Shown one piece after another: positions 10,841-23,000 of a stretch of DNA of 64,000 nt (the first letter of the stretch is position 1; each line of letters opens with the position of its first letter). The DNA comes from Glandiceps talaboti (taxonomy: Eukaryota > Hemichordata > Enteropneusta > Spengelidae). The notes beneath the pieces were generated by a model that saw only the letters and a program-made list of their open reading frames with translations, had not been told where the DNA came from and did no database searches. Position numbers and translations under genes: made by a program. Location: assembly GCF_964340395.1 (NCBI RefSeq), contig NC_135568.1:20847081-20911080 (forward strand). Reading direction: 5' to 3'.

Positions 10841-12687
10841 CAGACTTTGAAATGCCTCTTCGCATTTTTCTCACATCAGTCCCTCAGTGGACTATCAAAC
10901 GTGTTTTACACCATTTCAAATGTGCGGCATCAACATGTGCACTAACATTCCATGGGCTGGAAAAAACAGGTGGATGATCTGGTGTGGTTACAGTTGCTGG
11001 CTGGGTTGAAGTGGTCATTGTGATTGTGGCTCGGGTGACGACAAATAATAGACTGTCTGGACCTGCTGTGTCGATATTTAAGTGGCTGTGGTCTTCCGGG
11101 CTGCAGAGATGTAGTTTTTCTTTGGTAGTGATGCATATGAGTACTATGACACTTACAGGGTCTTCGAATACCCTACTTTTACCTTTATGTACTCTATGAA
11201 TAACATTTGGTGTAATATTTTCGCTGCGTGATTTGGTTTTGAGTTATACATTTATTTCTCTTGACAGTATATTCAACTAAATCAAACAAGAACAAGATAC
11301 TAGACTGCATTTTATAGTATTCAATGTCATTCTGTCCAACAATTAGGGGACTGAACTAGTACATTCCAATACAAAACTTTTTCAATAGCATGTGCATCAA
11401 CATTTGTAAAAAAAATCAACTACAACACATCAAGGAAATAGTACACTATTGAACAGAAATCAAAGACTCAGTTGGACAGCTGATCATGTAACAACAGTTA
11501 CAAGTTATGGCAATAATTTTCTTTTTAAGTGTATTAGAGAGGTTTTTGTCTTCAGATAAAAAATAGGAGCCTCCAAGTCCAGTGTCCTCAAAAATAGAGA
11601 AATAGTTTTAAAATAATGACAAAATATTTTCAACCGATGTGAATATTTAAAGACATGTTGCTATCAATTAAAATGATTATATGCGTACTTCAAAAAAATT
11701 TGAGCTAAAGGACAGTGACATGTTTGATAGAGCATTTTTTTTAAAGGAAAACAGTTCTCAAATATCTCAGTATGTACGAAAGGGACAGAAACAGTAAAAC
11801 ACGTTGTTTTAATTTTTGCAAAGAGAATGTTGTAAGAGAATGTCTTGGTAGACATTGTTTTACAGGCAGGGTACTTGGGATGGTAATATGATCAGTATGT
11901 ATGAGTGCGTGTATGGAATATTTGATCAGAGGGGTCAGGAGTACAACACTACCCAGATCAGTCAGCTCCTCATGGAATTTTTACCAGCTATCTCTTGTAC
12001 TTAAAATTTAAATTGCAGAAGCATGGATTGTAAACTGCTACTTATTGCTACTTACACGGAACAAGTTAGTTGTGAACCAGTGACATGTAGGTATAGTTAT
12101 GAACTGCACATTACAAAATTGAATAAACCGAGAAAAATAAGTTGCATTCCTTCTGCATATGGAAAAAATAATTGGATGCAGGACTGACAATAGAAAAAAA
12201 ATTTGCTGTCACAGTTATGGGTAAAAAATTTGCTGCCATACTCACTTCCTCCGCACCCCCCCCCCCCAGAAATCAAATGGTTCTCCCTTAAGTAGAGTTT
12301 GCAATGTTGTGTTCACAAGACAGTTCTACATGAAATTGTGGGATTCATACTTGTAAAACACTACTCATATGAACGATTTGACTTATTCCAGTTGTGGTTA
12401 TACCATATGCCAGTTTTTACTAACGAAATGTATATATTTTCCAGTACAACTTTAAAAAATGACACCTAATATCAATTGACTGCACTGGTAGTCCAATGAG
12501 TCAGTTTAGGAAGTGACAATACTTCGACATTGAAAAAGATCATCTTAAAAATCATGGACGACCGTAAAGAATAAACATCCATCATATTCCTTTTGACTTT
12601 TGTAGGTTTTTAAAAAGTTATTTTTTACTCAAAAAAGTAAAAAACTGTGATGTGCCATTTTAAACATTTCTCATCTTTTCAACACAG
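10841..12687. other. Intron sequence, no gene recognised
   Basis: About 1.8 kb preceding the second EGF exon. A 70-codon Thr-rich open stretch on the minus strand (about 10900-11150) has no start or splice context that I trust and no recognisable domain. Contains a C run near 12254. No RNA gene or repeat end recognised. Confidence 0.45.
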
Positions 12688-12792
12688 CTGTTTGTTCACT
12701 TGCCTGTATGAATGGAGGAAGGTGTGTCAGTGTACATGGTTTCTCCAAATGTATCTGTCCTAGTAATTATCATGGTCACCGTTGTCAAAAAG
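12688..12792 (+). CDS. EGF-like domain exon 2 of the visible set
   Basis: A 105-bp phase 1-1 exon preceded by TTTTCAACACAG and followed by GTAAGT. It encodes one EGF-like module with six cysteines: C-x3-C-MNGGRC, a slightly longer loop (SVHGFSK) before C-I-C, then a terminal G-H-R-C. At 35 codons it is three residues longer than the 3006 and 30550 modules, with the extra residues in the Cys3-Cys4 loop. It joins in frame to the 3006-3101 exon (intron of 9.6 kb) and to the 30550 exon (intron of 17.8 kb). Extracellular by family; substrate or partner unknown. Confidence 0.88.
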
Positions 12793-13534
12793 GTAAGTTA
12801 CCATGCTATCAAAAGAAAGGGTTAAGAAGATGGAACAGTTTTGTTGGCATGGTTACAGTTACAATTCTGAATACAAAATTGTAAACAAACTTACTATAGG
12901 AAAAAATAGTAAAACTCTAACAACACAAAATAAATTGCATGTATGTCCCATCATAGCTGAATAGACTTGTATAGACTTTTTTTAAATTTCAATATTTTCC
13001 TTAAAATATGAACACATTTAATAGGTTAATATTCAGACATGTCACTGGAGGGAAATTCCTTTTTCACCGCAACTAAATCTCGTGTTCAACTAAATCTTAC
13101 GGTGGCCCACAGGTGACAGACGAAAACTAAATTTGTGCTATAAATAATTGATTTTTGAGGGCAAAATATTTAATAAAAGGATAACACTTTTATTTCATAT
13201 GACAAAACATTAATTTCTTGGGTCAATATAGAAATATCAAAGCAAAAAACTACAATTTCTGTGACAAATAAATTCTTTTTAAGGAGCAGAAAATTAATTT
13301 GCGAAACGAAAATTTTTATTCGTGTGGCCAAAACTTTATTTTCGAGTGATAACATTTAAGTTGCGGGATAAAATGTTTAATTGTTGGTGCAATGTTTGAA
13401 ACATTAGAACCGTTTTTTCTAAAGTTTTCTAACAAGACTTAAAATACCTCATTGCAAACTATTAATCCTCAGAGCAGTACACCAAGTTTTCATGAAAATA
13501 TACATACAGTGAGTTTAAAAGGACTTTACAGTGA

Positions 13535-13745
13535 GTTTAAATATAGTCTGTGTTTTCGGCGAAGGAGAGCTTGCCATCGAGAATTGACCCAAGGTATTTG
13601 AAACTAGTAACAACTTCAACAGAGTCTCCATTCATTGATACAGGTTTAAATTGGTCAGTTACTTTATGTGCTACAACTAATTATTTTATTTTTGAAACAT
13701 TCATTTCTAAAAAGCTGTCTTTACACCAATTCTTTAAAATATTCA
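13535..13745 (-). pseudogene. LINE reverse transcriptase C-terminal (thumb) remnant
   Basis: Read on the minus strand, the sequence gives NWCKDSFLEMNVSK, then about 20 residues later SVEVVTSFKYLGSILDGKL. The W-C-x-x-N-x-L-x-L-N-x-x-K-T-K and VE-x-V-x-x-FKYLG-x-x-x-D signatures mark the region after the catalytic core of CR1/L2/Jockey-type LINE polymerases. At least one stop interrupts the frame and no catalytic FADD block is found beside it, so it is a short dead fragment. It lies between the long inverted arms of the 13097-16579 element. Confidence 0.75.
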
Positions 13746-14739
13746 GCTAAAGAGCTTCATCAAGTAACAGACCAAATTGATGTCAAAAATTAGATTTTCA
13801 CTTTCCATGGGGATAATAGACTCCAACTTTTGAAAAGACAATTAATATATTAGCGCCTTAAAAAGCTAAAATTGTGTTACAATACACATCAATGACGCTA
13901 TTGTATATTTTCTCCGTTTAGTCGCCTGGTGGCGCTGTTCACGCTGCAAACTATAGCATCTTTTCTTGATTCTATTTATTGCTAAAATGAATACTTTGAA
14001 ACCGACAGTTTTCGATGTTTAGCCAAGTAAGCTTGTTCTTCAATATATCATGAATTACTTCAGAGATGCCTCTTACATATAATGAAATCAAAAGATTCTG
14101 TAAACAAAATCCCTTGGAAAAAAGGAAGTTAGTTTCACCAAGATCTATAATTGAGATTCACCCATTGTTTTTATGTATTCATATCATTACTACTTTGCCC
14201 ACATTAACACACTACCAAAACTTTAAAAAGTACTTATAAGACGAAATGTCATTTACAATGTACTGATAACTGGTTTTATTTATGGACATTGAAAAAAAAC
14301 ACTTTTAAATTGCTATGGATTCACTTGGCATTTTGACTTCTAAATCAAAACACGGGGGTGATTATTATGTTTGCGCGATTGTCATGTTGCAGGAACCCGT
14401 GCCATCAGATTTATTATACCCACATGTATGTCCCTCATCTCAAATGCCAAATGTTTACAAGATCTTTGTGGAACTTTAAAGCGTCCTCTTAATCATTGTG
14501 TTGGGTAATGTCACGGCTATTCATCACATAAGGCTACGGTTAGAATTTACGGCAGGGAGGAGGGGGGGGGGAGAAAATATTTTGGTCAAAAGAATTTCGT
14601 AGCCCCCCCCCCCAATAATTTTCGTAACCCCGACACATTTTAATATGTATAATTATAACCCCCCCACTTCCGTACAACTATATGGTACAATGCATTAAAA
14701 TAAAAGTGACAATAGACTTCAGCGTCCATACATTAGAGA

Positions 14740-14770
14740 CACGGACAGACAGCCAGCCAGCCAGCCAGCC

Positions 14771-14807
<37 letters not shown>

Positions 14808-14844
14808 CACACACACACATACATACATACATACATACATACAT

Positions 14845-14875
<31 letters not shown>

Positions 14876-14890
14876 CAGACAGACAGAGAT

Positions 14891-14943
<53 letters not shown>

Positions 14944-14945
14944 GG
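14740..14945. repeat. (CAGA)n/(CATA)n compound microsatellite
   Basis: Blocks of CAGC, CAGA, CACA and CATA repeats, with CAGA dominant. Gives DRQT-type low-complexity open frames with no coding meaning. Confidence 0.95.
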
Positions 14946-15588
14946 AAGGGGGAGGGGGAGAAGAGAGATTAAGGCATACACAAACACATTATTTCGTATA
15001 GTAATCACCCATCTTATCACTGACTGTAGGCTTTTGAATTCATTGTGGCAAAGCTGCAAGAAATGTTCAAATGTACTCGGTAAAAGACCACTCCCGATGT
15101 GTACTTTGGTTCAAATCATGAGCTAAACATTTCGTGCCCCTCCCCTTTCAAGCGATCAGAATTTCCATGTCCCTCCACCTTAAAACCTCCAATTTGTTGC
15201 CCCCCCCCCCCATTTGTCCTCAGACCCCCTGCCATAAATTCAGAACTAAAATACTCTTTGTAATCTCTCGATAACAGGCCTCAATTCTGTAATTATGTCA
15301 TGAAGTCACATATCTATGAACATTTGGGTCATCCCAAACCAAAGCACTATATTACAGCCACAGTACCATTCTCAGTACCTAGATCAGCGTCGGAATGTAT
15401 AGGGCAGAGGTACATTCTTCGTTTTTAGTCTGTCTGTTTTTTGAGGTGTTGTGTGCATTCAGGGTCCAACTCTCATGATATATATTCTACAACTATTCCA
15501 CAGGACACTGTCATTTTCAATATAACTTTTAATTCTTGAGAATGCGATTGGTCCATTTTCCCCCATTGGTCCAGGACTATCTGATTAA

Positions 15589-15752
15589 AATCTGATGTGG
15601 TGAAAGCAGCTAAATGCTTTATTTATCTCTATTTCCATAGTTTTTGTCGCTTGTTTTTCTTCTGAGTGATCGCCGCCTGCGTGGGAAACATCACAAAACG
15701 ATGGAAATAGAGGTAAATAAAGCATTTAGCTGCTTTTACCATATCAGTTTTT
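15589..15752. repeat. Small inverted repeat (hairpin, MITE-like)
   Basis: Arms of about 50 bp (15589-15638 and 15701-15752) read GCAGCTAAATGCTTTATTTA and its complement, with three or four mismatches. The loop is about 62 bp. Nested inside the 13097-16579 element. No clear target duplication was found. Confidence 0.75.
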
Positions 15753-16696
15753 AATGAGATTGGGTCCAGGAATACTAGTATTGATGGGAATGGTGTTTCC
15801 GTCCTTTATTATCTTTAAAAAAAACACATTTATACACTGGAAACAATTGATGTGTTTACCAGTTGACATGATCAGATATAGTGCTGGTCGCGAAGTTGAA
15901 ATAGCCGCCAAGAGTGTGCCGAGGATTGTGGGATAAATAATCAATTTCCGTCATGCAGTCCAACTTCCGTCAAGCAAAAAGAAAGTTTTGTCCTCGCATA
16001 TTAATGTTTCGTCCCCAAACATTAATGTTGCATCCTGTGTTAAGTAAATCTCGTCGATTAGAAAAAGAGGTTGTATGGTGACAAATGTTGTTTCTGCAGT
16101 CAGAGTATAAGATTGTAATGGACTTAAATTCATATTACGGCTTGACATTTAAATACTTTTTCCACAAATTTAGAGTTTTTTCACGAAAACTTGGTGTACT
16201 GATCTAAGGATTAACAGTTTGCAATGAGGTATTTTAAGTCTTGTTAGAAAACTTTAGAAAAAACGGTTCTAATGTTTCAAACATTGCACCAACAATTAAA
16301 CATTTTATCCTGCAACTTAAATGTTATCACTCGAAAATAAAGTTTTGGCCACACGAATAAAAATTTTCATTTCGCAAATTAATTTTCTGCTCCGTAAAAA
16401 GAATTTATTTGTCACAGAAATTGTAGTTTTTTGCTTTGATGTTTCTATATTGACCCAAGAAATTAATGTTTTGTCATATGAAATAAAAGTGTTATCCTTT
16501 TATTAAATATTTTGCCCTCAAAAATCAATTATTTATAGCACAAATTTAGTTTTCGTCTGTCACCTGTGGGCCGCCGTAAAATCTCGTGTTCAAATAAAAC
16601 TGTTTAAATGTTGTGCGCACAATTTTTGGCGAGAGAAAGTGATAAAAGGAAATCGAAAAGGTCAAAGGTTAAATATTCCTGACGAAACTGAACGTA

Positions 16697-16800
16697 TTTG
16701 TTAGTGCCACTGAACTGATAAGGTTCAGTAGTGCCACAGACATGGCAAAGTGTCTGTCTGTCTGTCTGTGTGGATGTGTGTGTGTGTGTGCGTGTGCACT
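16697..16800 (+). repeat. Family A interspersed repeat, left-end fragment
   Basis: CACTGAACTGATAAGGTTCA followed by GTAGTGCC and a TCTG/TG-rich tract matches the left hairpin end of family A. The body is absent after the TG-rich segment. Confidence 0.7.
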
Positions 16801-17055
16801 TAGTCTTTTACTTAATCATTGAATAGACATTCTAACCTATTCTCTAAGCCTCATAGTAGCCTTTAGTAATTAGTAATATTCTGTTGTGTTCAATGACTAT
16901 TTTGACTTGAAAATGATAAGAAACCTTTAATGGAACGATACCATTTTTTCTAATTATGTGAATTACTTATCAACTCGTCGTGGATATTACTCACAATAAC
17001 AATACTAAACTGTCAGGATTTAATTTGTCATAACAATTTATATCAATTATCTAAT

Positions 17056-20000
17056 ACATATAACACAGGTTGTTAGATGTCATAGTTATATAACACAGGT
17101 GGGTAGATTTCATAGTTATATAACACAGGTGGGTAGATGTCATAGTTATATAACACAGGTGGGTAGATGTCATAGTTATATGACACAGGTGGGTAGATGT
17201 CATAGTTATATTACACAGGTGGGTAGATTTCATAGTTATATAACACAGGTGGGTAGATTTCATAGTTATATAACACAGGTGGGTAGATTTCATAGTTATA
17301 TAACACAGGTGGGTAGATTTCATAGTTATATAACACAGGTTGTTAGATGTCATAGTTATATGACACAGGTGGGTAGATTTCATAGTTATATAACACAGGT
17401 GGGTAGATTTCATAGTTACAGTATGTGACACAGGTGGGTAGATTTCATAGTTATATGACACAGGTGGGTAGATTTCATAGTTACAGTACATGTCACAGGT
17501 GGGTAGATTTCATAGTTATATGACACAGGTGGGTGGATTTCATAGTTACAGTACATGTCACAGGTGGGTAGATTTCATAGTTACATGACACAGGTGGGTA
17601 GATTTCATAGTTACAGTATGTGACACAGGTGGGTAGATTTCATAGTTATATGACACAGGTGGGTAGATTTCATAGTTACAGTACATGTCACAGGTGGGTA
17701 GATTTCATAGTTATATGACACAGGTGGGTGGATTTCATAGTTACAGTATGTGACACAGGTGGGTAGATTTCATAGTTATATGACACAGGTGGGTAGATTT
17801 CATAGTTATATGACACAGGTGGGTAGATTTCATAGTTATATAACACAGGTTGTTAGATGTCATAGTTACAGTATGTGACACAGGTGGGTAGATTTCATAG
17901 TTATATGACACAGGTGGGTAGATGTCATAGTTATATGACACAGGTGGGTAGATTTCATAGTTGTATGACACAGGTGGGTAGATTTCATAGTTATATAACA
18001 CAGGTTGTTAGATGTCATAGTTATATAACACAGGTTGTTAGATGTCATAGTTATATGACACAGGTGGGTAGATTTCATAGTTACAGTATGTGACACAGGT
18101 TGTTAGATGTCATAGTTATATGACACAGGTGGGTAGATTTCATAGTTATATAACACAGGTGGGTAGATTTCATAGTTATATAACACAGGTTGTTAGATGT
18201 CATAGTTATATAACACAGGTGGGTAGATTTCATAGTTGTATGACACTGTGTTAGATGTCATAGTTATATAACACAGGTGGGTAGATTTCATAGTTATATA
18301 ACACAGGTTGTTAGATGTCATAGTTACAGTATGTGACACAGGTGGGTAGATTTCATAGTTATATGACACAGGTGGGTAGATGTCATAGTTATATGACACA
18401 GGTGGGTAGATTTCATAGTTGTATGACACAGGTGGGTAGATTTCATAGTTATATAACACAGGTTGTTAGATGTCATAGTTATATAACACAGGTTGTTAGA
18501 TGTCATAGTTATATGACACAGGTGGGTAGATTTCATAGTTACAGTATGTGACACAGGTGGGTAGATTTCATAGTTATATGACACAGGTGGGTAGATTTCA
18601 TAGTTACAGTACATGTCACAGGTGGGTAGATTTCATAGTTATATGACACAGGTGGGTGGATTTCATAGTTACAGTACATGTCACAGGTGGGTAGATTTCA
18701 TAGTTACATGACACAGGTGGGTAGATTTCATAGTTACAGTATGTGACACAGGTGGGTAGATTTCATAGTTATATGACACAGGTGGGTAGATTTCATAGTT
18801 ACAGTACATGTCACAGGTGGGTAGATTTCATAGTTATATGACACAGGTGGGTGGATTTCATAGTTACAGTATGTGACACAGGTGGGTAGATTTCATAGTT
18901 ATATGACACAGGTGGGTAGATTTCATAGTTATATGACACAGGTGGGTAGATTTCATAGTTATATAACACAGGTTGTTAGATGTCATAGTTACAGTATGTG
19001 ACACAGGTGGGTAGATTTCATAGTTATATGACACAGGTAGGTGGATTTCATAGTTACAGTATGTGACACAGGTGGGTAGATTTCATAGTTATATGACAAA
19101 GTGGGTAGATTTCATAGTTACAGTATGTGACACAGGTGGGTAGATTTCATAGTTATATAACACAGGTTGTTAGATGTCATAGTTATATAACACAGGTTGT
19201 TAGATGTCATAGTTATATAACACAGGTGGGTAGATTTCATAGTTATATAACACAGGTTGTTAGATGTCATAGTTATATAACACAGGTTGTTAGATTTCAT
19301 AGTTATATAACACAGGTTGTTAGATGTCATAGTTATATAACACAGGTGGGTAGATTTCATAGTTATATAACACAGGTTGTTAGATGTCATAGTTATATAA
19401 CACAGGTTGTTAGATTTCATAGTTATATAACACAGGTTGTTAGATGTCATAGTTATATAACACAGGTTGTTAGATGTCATAGTTATATGACACAGGTGGG
19501 TAGTTTTCATAGTTACAGTATGTGACACAGGTGGGTAGATTTCATAGTTATATGACACAGGTGGGTAGATTTCATAGTTATATAACACAGGTGGGTAGAT
19601 GTCATAGTTATATGACACAGGTGGGTAGATTTCATAGTTACAGTACGTGACACAGGTGGGTAGATTTCATAGTTATATGACACAGGTGGGTAGATTTCAT
19701 AGTTATATAACACAGGTTGTTAGATGTCATAGTTATATAACACAGGTGGGTAGATGTCATAGTTATATGACACAGGTGGGTAGATTTCATAGTTACAGTA
19801 CGTGACACAGGTGGGTAGATTTCATAGTTATATGACACAGGTGGGTAGATTTCATAGTTACAGTATGTGACACAGGTGGGTAGATTTCATAGTTATATGA
19901 CACAGGTGGGTAGATTTCATAGTTACAGTATATAACACAGGTTGTTAGATGTCATAGTTATATGACACAGGTGGGTAGATTTCATAGTTATATAACACAG

Positions 20001-23000
20001 TGTGTTAGATTTCATAGTTATATGACACAGGTGGGTAGATTTCATAGTTGTATGACACAGGTGGGTAGATTTCATAGTTATATAACACAGGTTGTTAGAT
20101 GTCATAGTTATATAACACAGGTTGTTAGATGTCATAGTTATATAACACAGGTGGGTAGATGTCATAGTTATATGACACAGGTGGGTAGATTTCATAGTTG
20201 TATGACACAGGTGGGTAGATTTCATAGTTGTATGACACAGGTGGGTAGATTTCATAGTTATATAACACAGGTTGTTAGATGTCATAGTTATATAACACAG
20301 TGTGTTAGATGTCATAGTTATATGACACAGGTGGGTAGATGTCATAGTTATATGACACAGGTGGGTAGATTTCATAGTTGTATGACACAGGTGGGTAGAT
20401 TTCATAGTTATATAACACAGGTGGGTAGATTTCATAGTTATATAACACAGGTGGGTAGATGTCATAGTTATATGACACAGGTGGGTAGATGTCATAGTTA
20501 TATGACACAGGTGGGTAGATTTCATAGTTATATGACACAGGTGGGTAGATTTCATAGTTGTATGACACAGGTGGGTAGATTTCATAGTTATATAACACAG
20601 GTGGGTAGATTTCATAGTTGTATAACACAGGTGGGTAGATTTCATAGTTATATAACACAGGTGGGTAGATTTCATAGTTATATAACAGGTGGGTAGATGT
20701 CATAGTTATATGACACAGGTGGGTAGATGTCATAGTTATATAACACAGGTGGGTAGATTTCATAGTTATATAACACAGGTGGGTAGATTTCATAGTTGTA
20801 TGACACAGGTCGTTAGATGTCATAGTTGTATGACACAGGTGGGTAGATTTCATAGTTATATGACAAAGTGGGTAGATTTCATAGTTACAGTACATGTCAC
20901 AGGTGGGTAGATTTCATAGTTACAGTAGTTGACACAGGTGGGTAGATTTCATAGTTACAGTATATGACACAGGTGGGTAGATTTCATAGTTACAGTAGAT
21001 GACACAGGTGAGTAGATTTCATAGTTACAGTATATGACACAGGTGGGTAGATTTCATAGTTACAGTACATGTCACAGGTGAGTAGATTTCATACTTGTAT
21101 GACACAGGTGGGTGGATTTCATAGTTACAGTAGATGACACAGGTGGGTAGATTTCATAGTTACGGTATGTGACACAAGTAGGTAGATTTCATAGTTACAG
21201 TATATGACACAGGTGGGTAGATTTCATAGTTATATGACACAGGTGGGTAGATTTCATAGTTACAGTAGATGACACAGGTGGGTAGATTTCATAGTTACAG
21301 TAGATCACACAGGTGGGTAGATTTCATAGTTATATGACACAGGTGGGTGGATTTCATAGTTACAGTACATGTCACAGGTGAGTAGATTTCATAGATACAG
21401 TACATGTCACAGGTGGGTAGATTTCATAGTTATATGACACAGGTGGGTGGATTTCATAGTTACAGTATATGACACAGGTGGGTAGATTTCATAGTTATAT
21501 GACACAGGTGGGTGGATTTCATAGTTACAGTATATGACACAGGTGGGTAGATTTCATAGTTATATGACACAGGTGGGTGGATTTCATAGTTACAGTATAT
21601 GACACAGGTGGGTGGATTTCATAGTTACAGTACATGTCACAGGTGGGTAGATTTCATAGTTATATGACACAAGTGGGTAGATTTCATAGTTACAGTATAT
21701 GACACAGGTGGGTAGATTTCATAGTTATATGACACAGGTGGGTAGATGTCATAGTTATATGACACAGGTGGGTAGATTTCATAGTTACAGTACGTGACAC
21801 AGGTGGGTAGATTTCATAGTTATATGACACAGGTGGGTAGATTTCATAGTTACAGTATGTGACACAGGTTGTTAGATGTCATAGTTATATGACACAGGTG
21901 GGTAGATTTCATAGTTATATAACACAGTGTGTTAGATTTCATAGTTATATGACACAGGTGGGTAGATTTCATAGTTGTATGACACAGGTGGGTAGATTTC
22001 ATAGTTATATAACACAGGTTGTTAGATGTCATAGTTATATAACACAGTGTGTTAGATGTCATAGTTATATAACACAGGTGGGTAGATTTCATAGTTATAT
22101 AACACAGGTGGGTAGATTTCATAGTTATATGACACAGGTTGTTAGATGTCATAGTTATATGACACAGGTGGGTAGATTTCATAGTTACAGTATGTGACAC
22201 AGGTGGGTAGATTTCATAGTTATATGACACAGGTGGGTAGATTTCATAGTTACAGTATGTGACACAGGTGGGTAGATTTCATAGTTATATGACACAGGTG
22301 GGTAGATTTCATAGTTGTATGACACAGGTGGGTAGATTTCATAGTTATATAACACAGGTGGGTAGATTTCATAGTTGTATAACACAGGTGGGTGGATTTC
22401 ATAGTTACAGTACATGTCACAGGTGGGTAGATTTCATAGTTACAGTAGTTGACACAGGTGGGTAGATTTCATAGTTATATGACAAAGTGGGTAGATTTCA
22501 TAGTTACAGTATATGACACAGGTTGTTAGATTTCATAGTTATATGACACAGGTGGGTAGATTTCATAGTTGTATGACACAGGTGGGTAGATTTCATAGTT
22601 ATATAACACAGGTTGTTAGATGTCATAGTTATATAACACAGTGTGTTAGATGTCATAGTTATATAACACAGGTGGGTAGATTTGATAGTTGTATGACACA
22701 GGTGGGTAGATTTCATAGTTATATAACACAGGTTGTTAGATGTCATAGTTATATGACACAGGTTGTTAGATGTCATAGTTATATGACACAGGTGGGTAGA
22801 TTTCATAGTTATATAACACAGGTGGGTAGATTTCATAGTTACAGTATGTGACACAGGTGGGTAGATTTCATAGTTATATGACACAGGTGGGTAGATTTCA
22901 TAGTTACAGTATGTGACACAGGTGGGTAGATTTCATAGTTATATGACACAGGTGGGTAGATTTCATAGTTATATAACACAGGTGGGTAGATGTCATAGTT

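Larger units (their letters stand above)
13097..16579. mobile_element. 3.5-kb element with ~400-bp terminal inverted repeats and a 21-bp flanking repeat
   Basis: Arms at 13097-13500 and 16180-16579 are over 90% identical reverse complements, starting TTACGGTGGCCCACAGG and ending with the complement of TTACGGCGGCCCACAGG. Immediately outside lie two 21-bp direct repeats (13076-13096 and 16580-16600) differing at two positions, consistent with a long target duplication. The 2.7-kb interior encodes no transposase. It holds a LINE RT remnant on the minus strand, a CAGA microsatellite, C runs and a smaller hairpin. Matching open frames in the two arms are the same palindrome read twice. The superfamily is unassigned. 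Confidence 0.8.

Noticed and set aside
10900-11150. Possible Thr-rich exon on the minus strand
   Set aside because: About 70 open codons without recognisable domain or convincing splice sites; left as intron.
13170-13355. 60-codon minus-strand frame nearly identical to one at 16321-16506
   Set aside because: The two are the same sequence in the inverted arms of one element; no codon-level constraint or motif is seen.
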